Shown here: one piece after another, positions 1-5,915 of the stretch
How positions within the stretch are numbered: the first letter of the stretch is position 1
Layout of the letters: every line of letters starts with the position of its first letter
Source of the DNA: Candidatus Galligastranaerophilus gallistercoris
GTDB taxonomy: Bacteria > Cyanobacteriota > Vampirovibrionia > Gastranaerophilales > Gastranaerophilaceae
Reading direction: 5' to 3'
Length of the DNA stretch: 6,051 nucleotides
NCBI GenBank assembly: GCA_018710795.1
Contig: DVJH01000131.1
Coordinates: 1-6,051 of the forward strand
The notes under the pieces: generated by a model
What the model was told of the DNA's origin: nothing
Databases searched by the model: none
Seen by the model: only the letters and a program-made list of their open reading frames with translations
Made by a program: the position numbers and the translations under genes

Positions 1-111
1 ATTATCCTCAGGTATTTCTTCGCTTACGGGCGGAGTTTGTTCGGGGGTTGTTTGCGCCGTATTATCTTCGGGTATTTCTTCGCTTACGGGCGGAGTTACG
101 GTTTCAGGGGT
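1..111 (-). repeat. 60-bp tandem repeat encoding a Pro/Glu-rich tail
   Basis: Positions 1-37 and 61-97 match at all but two bases, one 60-bp period apart. Translated, each copy gives TPPVSEEIPEDN inside a 20-residue unit. A shorter third copy (IPEDNT) lies at about 127-145. The array continues to the window edge, so the copy number is unknown. The high DNA identity points to recent duplication or slippage. Pro/Glu-rich repeats of this kind usually act as extended spacers, for example across a cell wall. Confidence 0.85.
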
Positions 112-2703
112 TGATGTTTCATTTTGTGTATTATCTTCAGGTATTGCTGTTTCATTTTCTGGTTGTTCCGGTTCAACTTCATCCGTACCGTCATTTACTC
201 CTAAATTAGGGTCAATTATCCCTGAAGCCGGAGTATCGATATTCGGGTTATCTTCAATCGGAAGCTCGTCTTCAGGTTCGCAATCGGGTTCCGTTTTTTC
301 TTCTTCAGGGTCTTTTAGCGTAAGTTCGTTAATTTTATCGTATATTTTTTGCAATAAATCCTGCAATTGAGCTGTATCTGCGTTAACGTTAATTACATGG
401 ATAATATTATTGTTTACGTTAATTGCAACTTCGTTTAAAATTTCTATATTCGTTGTTTTATCTACGGTTTCTTCATTGTCTTTTACTACTTCGCCCGATA
501 ATTCGTTTGCCTTTTCTTTTATCATAAGATATAAATTTTCAAGCGCTTCTGTCGGGTAAGAATTTTGCACCGCTTCGTTCATCAATAGGTCAACTTCATT
601 TTTCAATGCAGATAACGATGCAAGAGATTTTGAACCCTGAATTGCCGTTGTAATGTTTTGAATTTTTGTGTCAAAGTCTGCTCCCGTATTTTCGTTTTCG
701 GGCGTTTGAGTGTTTTCGGAATTTGACATTAATTGCTCAAGTTTCAGGTTTAATTGTTCTATAGCAGCCTGCAGCCCGCTTACATCGCAGTTTAAGCCGC
801 TTGATTCGTTGATTATAACGGTAATATTATTTATGGCGCTTGTTACTTCTTCTTTTGATGTGCTGTTTTGTACCAAATTGTTTGCGATTTGCGTTTGTTC
901 ATTTATATATTGCTGTTCTTTATCTTTTATCTGCCCGATAACGGCGCTCAATCCCGAAAAATCAATATTGATTTCCGCATATTGATTCATTGTTGCTTCT
1001 ATATTTGCAAGAAGTTCTTTTCTTTCGCTTGATGTACTTGTTGACTGCACGCTTGATGACATTTGCCTTGCATATTCGTTTATAATCGATTGCTGGGCTT
1101 CTCTTATTTCGTTTAATTTGGATTCAAAGCCGCTTAAATCGACTTCGCCCGATAAATCTTTTAATTCTTCATAAGTTGCGCTAACCTGACCGTATAATGA
1201 TTCAAGTTCGCTTATTGATATTCCGCCGGTCGATACGCTTTCAAGATATGAATTTACCTGTTCCTGTGCGGATTCTCTTAATGTTGTTCCCGCATTATCC
1301 AGCGATTCGGTTGACGTATCATAAGAACTCGAGTTTGATTCTACGCCTTCCGATGTTTTTTCCGCAGTTTGAGCGCTTTCTATTGCAGACGTCGTGTTAT
1401 CAACAACTCCCGTATTTGCGCTTTGGGTTCCTCCGGTTGCGCCCGTGCCGTAGCTTGTTGTGCCGCCTGATGAGGGTGTTGTAACGGTATAGGGCTGCAA
1501 GCCCGAACCCGCACCGTCTAAAATACCGTCCGCGGTGTCGTCTGCTGCGGATTGGTTGGTTTCTTGCGTTTTTTTAAGCAAATCTTCAAGCTTATCCGTT
1601 TTAAGGCCTCTTGATTGTGCTTCCGTTATTATTTCGCTTACGGATTCATAAATTTCGTTTAACGTGCCGGTGTCTGCAACAACATCATCCGTCAGTGTTA
1701 AATCCACCGCATCTGCGTAGCTGTCAACGTATTCTTGCGCATATTGCAGTGCATCATCGCCCGTACCTAATTTGTCTGCGAGTTCTTTTAATTTTGGGCA
1801 ATCTATTCCGAAATTTTCCGCAATTTGCATATAAGGTTCAATTTTTTGCTGGCATTCAATTATATTATCAAGGTTATCCGTTATATTTCTTGTATCGTTT
1901 ATGTCTTTAAATTTAAATTCGCCGTCAAGCAATCCTTCAAGCTCTTCTTCAATGTCGGGGATAAGCTCGTCTTCAACAATTTCCGTAAATTTTGTTGTTG
2001 CATCTTGAGTCATTTGCGAAAGATTCTCAGCTTGTGTTTCACATTTTTCTTTTAATTTATTGAATTTATCTTCTTCGCTTGCGTTCATTCCTAAGTTTAT
2101 AAATCCGCCCACAAGTCCGATAAGGGCGCCGACGCCTGCGCCTATTGCCGTGCCTACGCCGGGGATTACACTTCCTATCAATGCACCTGCTGCTGCACCT
2201 CCTGCTGTACCGAGTACGTGTCCGCCGACATTATACGAGCTTTCAAATCCGATTGACTCCATAAATTTTCCCATTGCAACATTTACGGTAGTTAAATCCA
2301 TTAATACATCATTAATTTCGTTTGGGTCATCCGCATCAAGCGACCTTACCTTTAAGTCCAGTTTTTCTATTTCATCTTCGATTTTGTCAAAAACCGCTTC
2401 CATGTCATCAACGCTGCTGTCTTCCGTTAAATTGTTATATCCGACGGCTTGCATAAATGCTTCATATTCTTCTATTTCAAAGCCTTTTAGGTCCCCCGAA
2501 TCCGCGTCTTCTTCCGTTCCTTCGGTTTCATCGCTATCGTCAACTTCAACCAAATCGTCTTCATCCGTTGAAACTTCACTTGATTTATATTGCGAAACAA
2601 GTTCTTTTTGTTCTTCTACGGTCTCTGCGTCTTTTACCTTGTTATAATCCGCTTCGTTTACAAAATAATACTTCGTTCCATCTATCGTAAGTTCGTATGT
2701 CAT
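1..2703 (-). CDS. Large acidic glycine-zipper helical-repeat protein, C-terminus outside window
   Basis: An open frame of 901 codons runs without a stop from the ATG at 2703-2701 to the left edge, so the protein is longer than what is seen. I do not recognise the family. Order of parts: an N-terminus starting MTYELTIDG with no signal peptide; an acidic stretch at about residues 40-75; a Gly/Ala-rich hydrophobic hairpin at about 160-205 with many GxxxG spacings and an IPG turn near 180-182; long amphipathic helices (about 206-380); a Ser/Thr/Gly linker (about 382-460); 59-residue repeats (clearest from 522 on); and from about 795 an acidic Pro/Glu-rich tail with 20-residue tandem repeats. A good Shine-Dalgarno site supports the start. 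Glycine-zipper hairpins occur in pore-forming bacteriocins, polymorphic toxins and some phage or membrane proteins, so an exported membrane-active or surface role is possible but unproven. It is divergent from the CHAP hydrolase gene at 2882. The gene is certain; its function is not. Confidence 0.93.
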   Translation of the reverse strand, partial: MTYELTIDGTKYYFVNEADYNKVKDAETVEEQKELVSQYKSSEVSTDEDDLVEVDDSDETEGTEEDADSGDLKGFEIEEYEAFMQAVGYNNLTEDSSVDDMEAVFDKIEDEIEKLDLKVRSLDADDPNEINDVLMDLTTVNVAMGKFMESIGFESSYNVGGHVLGTAGGAAAGALIGSVIPGVGTAIGAGVGALIGLVGGFINLGMNASEEDKFNKLKEKCETQAENLSQMTQDATTKFTEIVEDELIPDIEEELEGLLDGEFKFKDINDTRNITDNLDNIIECQQKIEPYMQIAENFGIDCPKLKELADKLGTGDDALQYAQEYVDSYADAVDLTLTDDVVADTGTLNEIYESVSEIITEAQSRGLKTDKLEDLLKKTQETNQSAADDTADGILDGAGSGLQPYTVTTPSSGGTTSYGTGATGGTQSANTGVVDNTTSAIESAQTAEKTSEGVESNSSSYDTSTESLDNAGTTLRESAQEQVNSYLESVSTGGISISELESLYGQVSATYEELKDLSGEVDLSGFESKLNEIREAQQSIINEYARQMSSSVQSTSTSSERKELLANIEATMNQYAEINIDFSGLSAVIGQIKDKEQQYINEQTQIANNLVQNSTSKEEVTSAINNITVIINESSGLNCDVSGLQAAIEQLNLKLEQLMSNSENTQTPENENTGADFDTKIQNITTAIQGSKSLASLSALKNEVDLLMNEAVQNSYPTEALENLYLMIKEKANELSGEVVKDNEETVDKTTNIEILNEVAINVNNNIIHVINVNADTAQLQDLLQKIYDKINELTLKDPEEEKTEPDCEPEDELPIEDNPNIDTPASGIIDPNLGVNDGTDEVEPEQPENETAIPEDNTQNETSTPETVTPPVSEEIPEDNTAQTTPEQTPPVSEEIPEDN
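610..1140 (-). repeat. Three 59-residue protein repeats in the large gene
   Basis: Units start at Asp522, Asp581 and Asp640, exactly 59 residues apart. Each opens D-x-S-G-(F/L), followed by a helix with Ile/Leu spacing. The first two also share a central part with Gln-Gln/Ile-Asn-Glu, then Val-Gln and Ser-Thr-Ser, then a second helix containing Asn-Ile and Asn. The third unit keeps the opening and an Asn-Ile-Thr in its second half but is eroded in the middle. A weaker copy may precede them (from about residue 462), and a remnant may follow (from about 696). The pattern suggests a row of helical hairpins made by tandem duplication long ago, since the DNA itself is no longer similar. Confidence 0.65.
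2089..2226 (-). other. Glycine-zipper hydrophobic hairpin (residues about 160-205)
   Basis: This is the only strongly hydrophobic part of the large minus-strand protein. Two Gly/Ala/Ile/Val-rich stretches (about 163-180 and 183-205) flank an Ile-Pro-Gly turn, and Gly recurs at three- to four-residue steps (motifs such as GTAGGAAAGALIG and GVGTAIGAGVGALIG). Such GxxxG-rich hairpins are known to pack as transmembrane helix pairs in bacteriocin-like and toxin proteins. The DNA here is visibly richer in G and C than the rest because of the Gly and Ala codons, so the composition shift need not mean transfer. Confidence 0.75.
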
Positions 2704-2710
2704 AAATCTG

Positions 2711-2718
2711 CACCTTCC
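2711..2718 (-). promoter_or_regulatory. Shine-Dalgarno site of the large minus-strand gene
   Basis: On the minus strand GGAAGGTG is followed by 7 bases and then the ATG at 2703. This is a strong ribosome binding site. It fixes the start of the large protein and argues against an upstream start that could supply a signal peptide. Confidence 0.8.
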
Positions 2719-2732
2719 GTTTTTATACACAC

Positions 2733-2762
2733 ATAAAATCTCAATCGTTAATTTTTGGACAA
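2733..2762 (-). promoter_or_regulatory. Weak promoter candidate for the large minus-strand gene
   Basis: On the minus strand TTGTCC (2762-2757) lies 18 bp before TTTTAT (2738-2733); each matches four of six consensus positions. Transcription would start near 2726 and give a short leader that retains the ribosome binding site. The match is weak in AT-rich DNA, so this is only the best-placed candidate. Confidence 0.3.
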
Positions 2763-2772
2763 TCTTTAGAAT

Positions 2773-2810
2773 TGTTACTTTTTTGTTACAGATTTGTAAA
2801 GTTATGTAAA
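2773..2810 (+). promoter_or_regulatory. Array of four TGTWAH boxes (WalR/RpaB-like)
   Basis: TGTTAC occurs at 2773 and 2784, and TGTAAA at 2795 and 2805, all on the plus strand at steps of 11, 11 and 10 bp, so they lie on one face of the helix. The first three fit the WalR (YycF) consensus TGTWAH-N5-TGTWAH. Read on the minus strand, the last pair (TTTACATA, two bases, TTTACAAA) fits the HLR1 element bound by RpaB, the cyanobacterial response regulator of the same OmpR/PhoB class. Both consensus sequences are from memory. The array lies about 50-90 bp before the likely start of the CHAP gene transcript, a typical activator position, and it also faces the large minus-strand gene. Confidence 0.6.
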
Positions 2811-2826
2811 TTCCAATTTTTAAAAA

Positions 2827-2853
2827 TTAGCAATTATTTAAAAAGTATATACT
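2827..2853 (+). promoter_or_regulatory. Promoter candidate for the CHAP hydrolase gene
   Basis: TATACT at 2848-2853 matches five of six -10 positions and would start RNA near 2860, leaving a leader of about 22 bases that contains the ribosome binding site. The best -35 is TTAGCA at 2827-2832, four of six matches, with a short 15-bp spacer. A poor -35 fits an activator-dependent promoter, in line with the TGTWAH boxes just upstream. Confidence 0.4.
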
Positions 2854-2855
2854 TT
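2842..2855. promoter_or_regulatory. Perfect 14-bp palindrome over the -10 region
   Basis: AAAGTATATACTTT reads the same on both strands. It contains TATACT in both directions, so it could be an operator for a dimeric regulator, a -10 used in both directions, or a chance product of AT-rich DNA. Confidence 0.4.
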
Positions 2856-2870
2856 ATATATACATAAGGC

Positions 2871-2877
2871 AGGAGAG
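2871..2877 (+). promoter_or_regulatory. Shine-Dalgarno site of the CHAP hydrolase gene
   Basis: AGGAGAG precedes the ATG at 2882, with six bases between its AGGAG core and the start codon. This supports the start that gives a protein without a signal peptide. Confidence 0.85.
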
Positions 2878-2881
2878 CAGT

Positions 2882-4900
2882 ATGATACAAGAAACATATT
2901 TAGAGATTTTAAATTCGACAAAAGATACTAACGCAACCGATTCAATTTCACAAAATGTGCAAAATCCTTCAACTTATGAACTTGCTTCAAAAAATCAGGT
3001 TGTATCAAAAGCATCCGAAGATAATTATCAGGAAGTTGATTTTGATGAAGATGATGAATATACAACTTCCGCATCAAATAAAAAAGAAGGCGTATATACG
3101 GTTAATAATACCCAATCATATTCATTAACTTCTTCAAATAAAGATGATGAAAAAGAAACCGTTTCCGACAACAATGCAAATGACAATAAAACTTCATCTG
3201 ACAACGGCTCAATTAATATGAAAGCTTTTAAACAGCTTTTATCAGCTGATGAAGAAGCAGATGAAATCATTGCGGAATACGGATATGATAAATTTTTTGA
3301 ACTGTTTGACAAAGATAATGACGGTGTAATTACCGAAGATGAAATAAAAGCAATTGACGATACAAAATCTTCTTTATCCGATTTTACAGTAGATGAAATT
3401 AAAGAATTAATCAACGGTGGAAAAGAAAGTGACGAAGAAGAAACCGAACTTTCACCCGAACTTATTCAAAAATTAAAAGACGCATTTGCTAACCAAACAG
3501 AATCTCAACCCCAAACCCAAACGGCTTCCCCCGTTCAATCAACGGGTTCGACCGGTTCATCCGGCGGCGTATCCGGTGTAGGTGCAACGGGCGGAACAAG
3601 TTCAACCGGTTCAACATCTTCAAATTCGCAAGCGGCAGCCGAAACCCCCGATGAAATGAACATGGAACAATTAAAAGCCGAACAAACGGAAAAACAAACC
3701 GCCGTTGATAATGCAAGCAATGAAGTTGCAAAAGTACAAAGCGGTGAAAACGCAGAAGTTCAGGCTGCAATTGAAGACAGAGACGCTAAAGAAGAAGCAT
3801 ACGAAAAAGCACTTGAAGAAGATGATCAGGTTTCCGAAGAATTAAAAGAAAGACAAAAAGAAAATCAGGAAAAAATAACCGAAAAAGAAGAACAGATTTC
3901 CGAAAAAGAACAGGCAATTACTGAAGCCGAAAATGAAATCTACAACCTTGATAATGAAATTACAAATTTAAATTCAAAATTAAGCGCATATGAAGCTTCG
4001 TTATCTCAAATCCCCGCTAAAACCGAAGATAATGAAAGCCAGCATGCGGATATCGACGCAAAAAAAGCCGAATTGGAAGGATTAATTTCCGATACAAAAT
4101 CGCAAATTGAATCAAAAGAAGAAGATAAAGCTGAAACCGAAGATAAAAAGGCACAGGATGAAGATGATTTAGAAGAATATAACAAGGAACTTAAAGACCT
4201 TGAAGAAGAAAGAGATGAAATCGAACAGGAAATTTTAGACACCTGTTCACCCGAAACCAAACATAAACTTCAAGAATTTCAAGAAGCAAGAGAAAATGTT
4301 GAAACCGTAAAAGCGGAACAATTAGAACTTGCACAAAATAATTTGGAACAGGCAAAACAAGAACTTGATGAAGTTAACGCTTCAATTAACGAGCTTGAAT
4401 CAATGCAATTACAGCTTGAACACAGAGTCGGCTCCGAAGGAGAAGATGTTGTTGCATTTGCTCAAAACCTTGACGGATTGTCCGCTTCCGAGATGAAACA
4501 AATTATGCAGGCGGCAGGCTGCCAGTTTGACGACGGTGCATGGTGCGCTGACTTTGTTACTTACGTTACCAAACAGGTTTACGGAAACGATGAAACTCCG
4601 TTTGATTTTGCAAACAGCTGTTCAAACACCGCATATTGCCCGACAATTGAAAACTGGGCAAGCGAAAAAGGTATCTTAACGACAGATTCAAGCCAGGTTC
4701 AACCCGGAGACTTCATTCTCTATACAAGAAACGGCAGAGCGGGCCATATCGGTATTGTAACCGAAGTTAACGCAGACGGTTCCGTTGATACAATTGAAGG
4801 CAACACATCGGATGATAACGGAAACTATACAAACGGCGTTGTTAATACCCACGAAAACGTTACGACGGCAAGAAGCTTCGTTCTTATGAGCAGAGCATAA
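2882..4900 (+). CDS. EF-hand, coiled-coil, CHAP-domain peptidoglycan hydrolase
   Basis: A 672-residue acidic protein, predicted to cut peptidoglycan (amidase or endopeptidase; CHAP domains do either). Parts in order: polar, acidic N-terminus with no signal peptide (1-110); a helical region with one EF-hand whose 12-residue loop spans 143-154 (Asp143, Asp145, Asp147, Gly148, Ile150, Glu154), canonical for calcium; Gln/Ser/Thr/Gly linker (about 205-255); a Glu/Lys/Gln-rich coiled coil (about 258-515) with breaks near 375-385 and 452-460; and a CHAP domain (about 525-672) with Trp-Cys555, Gly-His622 and Glu639/Asn641 as the likely catalytic set. Cys547, 580 and 586 could form a disulphide. Coiled coil plus CHAP recalls PcsB-type hydrolases, in which the coil restrains the enzyme, but those have signal peptides. 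It is divergent from the large glycine-zipper gene and followed by a strong terminator. The CHAP and EF-hand calls are firm; export route and physiological role are unknown. Confidence 0.93.
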   Translation: MIQETYLEILNSTKDTNATDSISQNVQNPSTYELASKNQVVSKASEDNYQEVDFDEDDEYTTSASNKKEGVYTVNNTQSYSLTSSNKDDEKETVSDNNANDNKTSSDNGSINMKAFKQLLSADEEADEIIAEYGYDKFFELFDKDNDGVITEDEIKAIDDTKSSLSDFTVDEIKELINGGKESDEEETELSPELIQKLKDAFANQTESQPQTQTASPVQSTGSTGSSGGVSGVGATGGTSSTGSTSSNSQAAAETPDEMNMEQLKAEQTEKQTAVDNASNEVAKVQSGENAEVQAAIEDRDAKEEAYEKALEEDDQVSEELKERQKENQEKITEKEEQISEKEQAITEAENEIYNLDNEITNLNSKLSAYEASLSQIPAKTEDNESQHADIDAKKAELEGLISDTKSQIESKEEDKAETEDKKAQDEDDLEEYNKELKDLEEERDEIEQEILDTCSPETKHKLQEFQEARENVETVKAEQLELAQNNLEQAKQELDEVNASINELESMQLQLEHRVGSEGEDVVAFAQNLDGLSASEMKQIMQAAGCQFDDGAWCADFVTYVTKQVYGNDETPFDFANSCSNTAYCPTIENWASEKGILTTDSSQVQPGDFILYTRNGRAGHIGIVTEVNADGSVDTIEGNTSDDNGNYTNGVVNTHENVTTARSFVLMSRA

Positions 4901-4915
4901 AATAAGATTTTAAAT

Positions 4916-4950
4916 AAAAAATAATGCACCGAATAAGTGCATTATTTTTT
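4916..4950. terminator. Bidirectional intrinsic terminator between convergent genes
   Basis: ATAATGCAC (4921-4929) pairs perfectly with GTGCATTAT (4937-4945) around a 7-base loop. Five A-T pairs (4916-4920 with 4946-4950) extend the stem, so there is a T-run on the right for the plus strand and, through the A-run on the left, one for the minus strand. It begins 15 bases after the CHAP stop codon and lies 27 bases beyond the end of the minus-strand operon, so it can end both transcripts. Confidence 0.9.
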
Positions 4951-4960
4951 TATGTTTTAT

Positions 4961-4979
4961 ATTTATTTATTTATTTATT
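4961..4979. repeat. ATTT tetranucleotide repeat at the end of the 200-residue gene
   Basis: Four copies of ATTT (4961-4976) plus a partial one touch the stop codon of the minus-strand gene. In its mRNA this reads UAA followed by repeated UAAA. Because the period is four, stop codons appear in all three frames just after the normal stop. The tract could vary in length by slippage, but lying beyond the stop it would hardly change the protein. Confidence 0.75.
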
Positions 4980-5580
4980 AAACACCCTGAATTGCGGCAA
5001 AGGGGTTGGTTGATTGTTCTTTTTCGTTGTTTTGGGGGGTGTATGCCGCCTGCGGTCTTATAAATATTTTTTTCAATGTATCATCTTTTTTATTATCGGG
5101 GTTAATTTGTTCTCCGCTAGAAGCTTCATTTCCTCTTTCGCCTGCAGGGATTGCTTGTCTCGATTCATTTTCTTTTTCGGGTACCGCTTCATTATTTAGA
5201 GTTTCTTGAGGCAATATTATTGTATCTTCGGACGCTTTTTGTGCTGTTTCCATATTTGCGGGGTTTTGTGCGGTTTCAATTTTGTTTGTATCGGGTGATT
5301 TTTTTGATGTAATTTTATCTTTAATTGAATTTATGCCGCTTACCACTTTATTTTTATTGATTGTTAAAAGTGCCATTACTGCCGCGGTTATTATTCCGGC
5401 TTTGCCTGCTTTTGAGAGCCTTTTTGTGATTTTAACCGGATTTGGAGCGTCTTTTGGCGATTTGGAAGCTAAAAATGCCGCGCCTGCGCTTAAAATTGCG
5501 GGTGCCCCGATTGTTTTTGCTTTTTCTTTTGTTTCTTCATTATTTAAAAATGCGGGCATTGAATTAAAATTTATTTGCAT
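4978..5580 (-). CDS. Small protein with two Ala/Gly-rich hydrophobic helices and a polar tail
   Basis: A 200-residue protein of no family I recognise. It begins MQINFNSMPAF. Two moderately hydrophobic Ala/Gly-rich segments follow (about 23-38 and 59-75), separated by a basic linker with Ser-Pro-Lys-Asp-Ala and many Lys. A further Lys-rich amphipathic stretch (76-95) leads to a long Asn/Glu/Gln/Pro-rich, probably disordered tail (about 95-200). It has no cleavable signal peptide. A two-helix membrane-associated protein with a soluble tail is the simplest reading. It is the second gene of an operon: 12 bases separate it from the upstream stop codon, and its ribosome binding site overlaps that stop. 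It resembles the upstream protein in its first 11 residues and two-helix plan, suggesting an old duplication. Confidence 0.85.
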   Translation of the reverse strand: MQINFNSMPAFLNNEETKEKAKTIGAPAILSAGAAFLASKSPKDAPNPVKITKRLSKAGKAGIITAAVMALLTINKNKVVSGINSIKDKITSKKSPDTNKIETAQNPANMETAQKASEDTIILPQETLNNEAVPEKENESRQAIPAGERGNEASSGEQINPDNKKDDTLKKIFIRPQAAYTPQNNEKEQSTNPFAAIQGV

Positions 5581-5587
5581 TTATTTT

Positions 5588-5594
5588 CTCTCCT
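5588..5594 (-). promoter_or_regulatory. Shine-Dalgarno site of the 200-residue gene, overlapping the upstream stop codon
   Basis: On the minus strand AGGAGAG shares two bases with the TAG stop of the upstream gene (5595-5593) and is followed by 7 bases and the ATG at 5580. This arrangement implies one transcript and probable translational coupling. Confidence 0.85.
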
Positions 5595-5907
5595 ATCCCT
5601 GATGATATTCCGATTTTTCGGCTTTTTCGATTGCGTTGTAGCTGTTATTTTCAGCCATCATATTTGACAGTTCTTCCTTGGTTTGTTTATTTATTTTATG
5701 CAGATTAACCGCTCTTTGAACGGCGCCTATCGCAAGTGAAACGCCTGCCGCAATCAACCCGACTTTGCCTGCTGTTTTCGGGGATTGCCCTTTATTGAGT
5801 GCAAGTGTTAATGCGGCACTTGCAACGCCACTGAAAGCCGCGCTTTTAGCTTCATTTTTTGCGTATTCTTTTGTGAAAAACGGAGTTTTTATCGAATCAA
5901 TACTCAT
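5593..5907 (-). CDS. Small protein with two Ala/Gly-rich hydrophobic helices, operon leader gene
   Basis: A 104-residue protein from the ATG at 5907; family not recognised. It begins MSIDSIKTPFF, then has two hydrophobic Ala/Gly-rich segments (about 22-38 and 45-61) joined by a short linker with Ser-Pro-Lys-Thr-Ala, and a polar C-terminal helix rich in Lys, Glu and Asn. It is probably membrane-associated. The frame extends upstream to an ATG at 5949 (118 residues), but I prefer 5907: it has AGGTG eight bases before it, whereas 5949 has only a pyrimidine-rich leader. From 5907 the N-terminus also lines up with the downstream protein (Met1, Ile3, Pro9 and Phe11 shared). First gene of a two-gene operon with a promoter at about 5983-6011. 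Confidence 0.83.
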   Translation of the reverse strand: MSIDSIKTPFFTKEYAKNEAKSAAFSGVASAALTLALNKGQSPKTAGKVGLIAAGVSLAIGAVQRAVNLHKINKQTKEELSNMMAENNSYNAIEKAEKSEYHQG

Positions 5908-5915
5908 AATCGGTG

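Noticed and set aside
1..145. Short near-identical repeats that could suggest a CRISPR array.
   Set aside because: The repeat period of 60 bp keeps one reading frame open and the unit encodes a regular Pro/Glu peptide. There are no unrelated spacers, so it is a coding tandem repeat.
710..2647. Several plus-strand open frames of 76-195 codons (for example 2060-2647, Pro/Ser-rich) inside the large minus-strand gene.
   Set aside because: They lie fully antisense to a continuous 901-codon frame with a good ribosome binding site. Their Ser-, Phe- and Leu-rich or Pro/Ala-rich composition is what the complement of Glu/Lys/Asp and Gly/Ala codons gives.
1..2703. Phage tail tape-measure protein as the identity of the large gene.
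   Set aside because: Length, helices and hydrophobic hairpin would fit, but no neighbouring gene looks like phage structure, and the Pro/Glu tandem tail and divergent control region are not typical. It remains possible but is not supported.
2722..2727. TATAAA on the minus strand as the -10 of the large gene.
   Set aside because: RNA would start near 2715, inside the ribosome binding site at 2711-2718, leaving no usable leader.
3028..4260. Minus-strand open frames (3028-3414, 3489-3770, 4006-4260), rich in Ser and Leu.
   Set aside because: They are antisense to the CHAP gene, whose domains are clear. The Ser/Phe/Leu bias mirrors its Glu/Lys/Asp codons.
5006..5602. Plus-strand hydrophobic open frames (5006-5209, 5282-5602) that look like small membrane proteins.
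   Set aside because: They are opposite the 200-residue minus-strand gene, which has a strong ribosome binding site and operon spacing. I saw no convincing ribosome binding site for the plus-strand frames.
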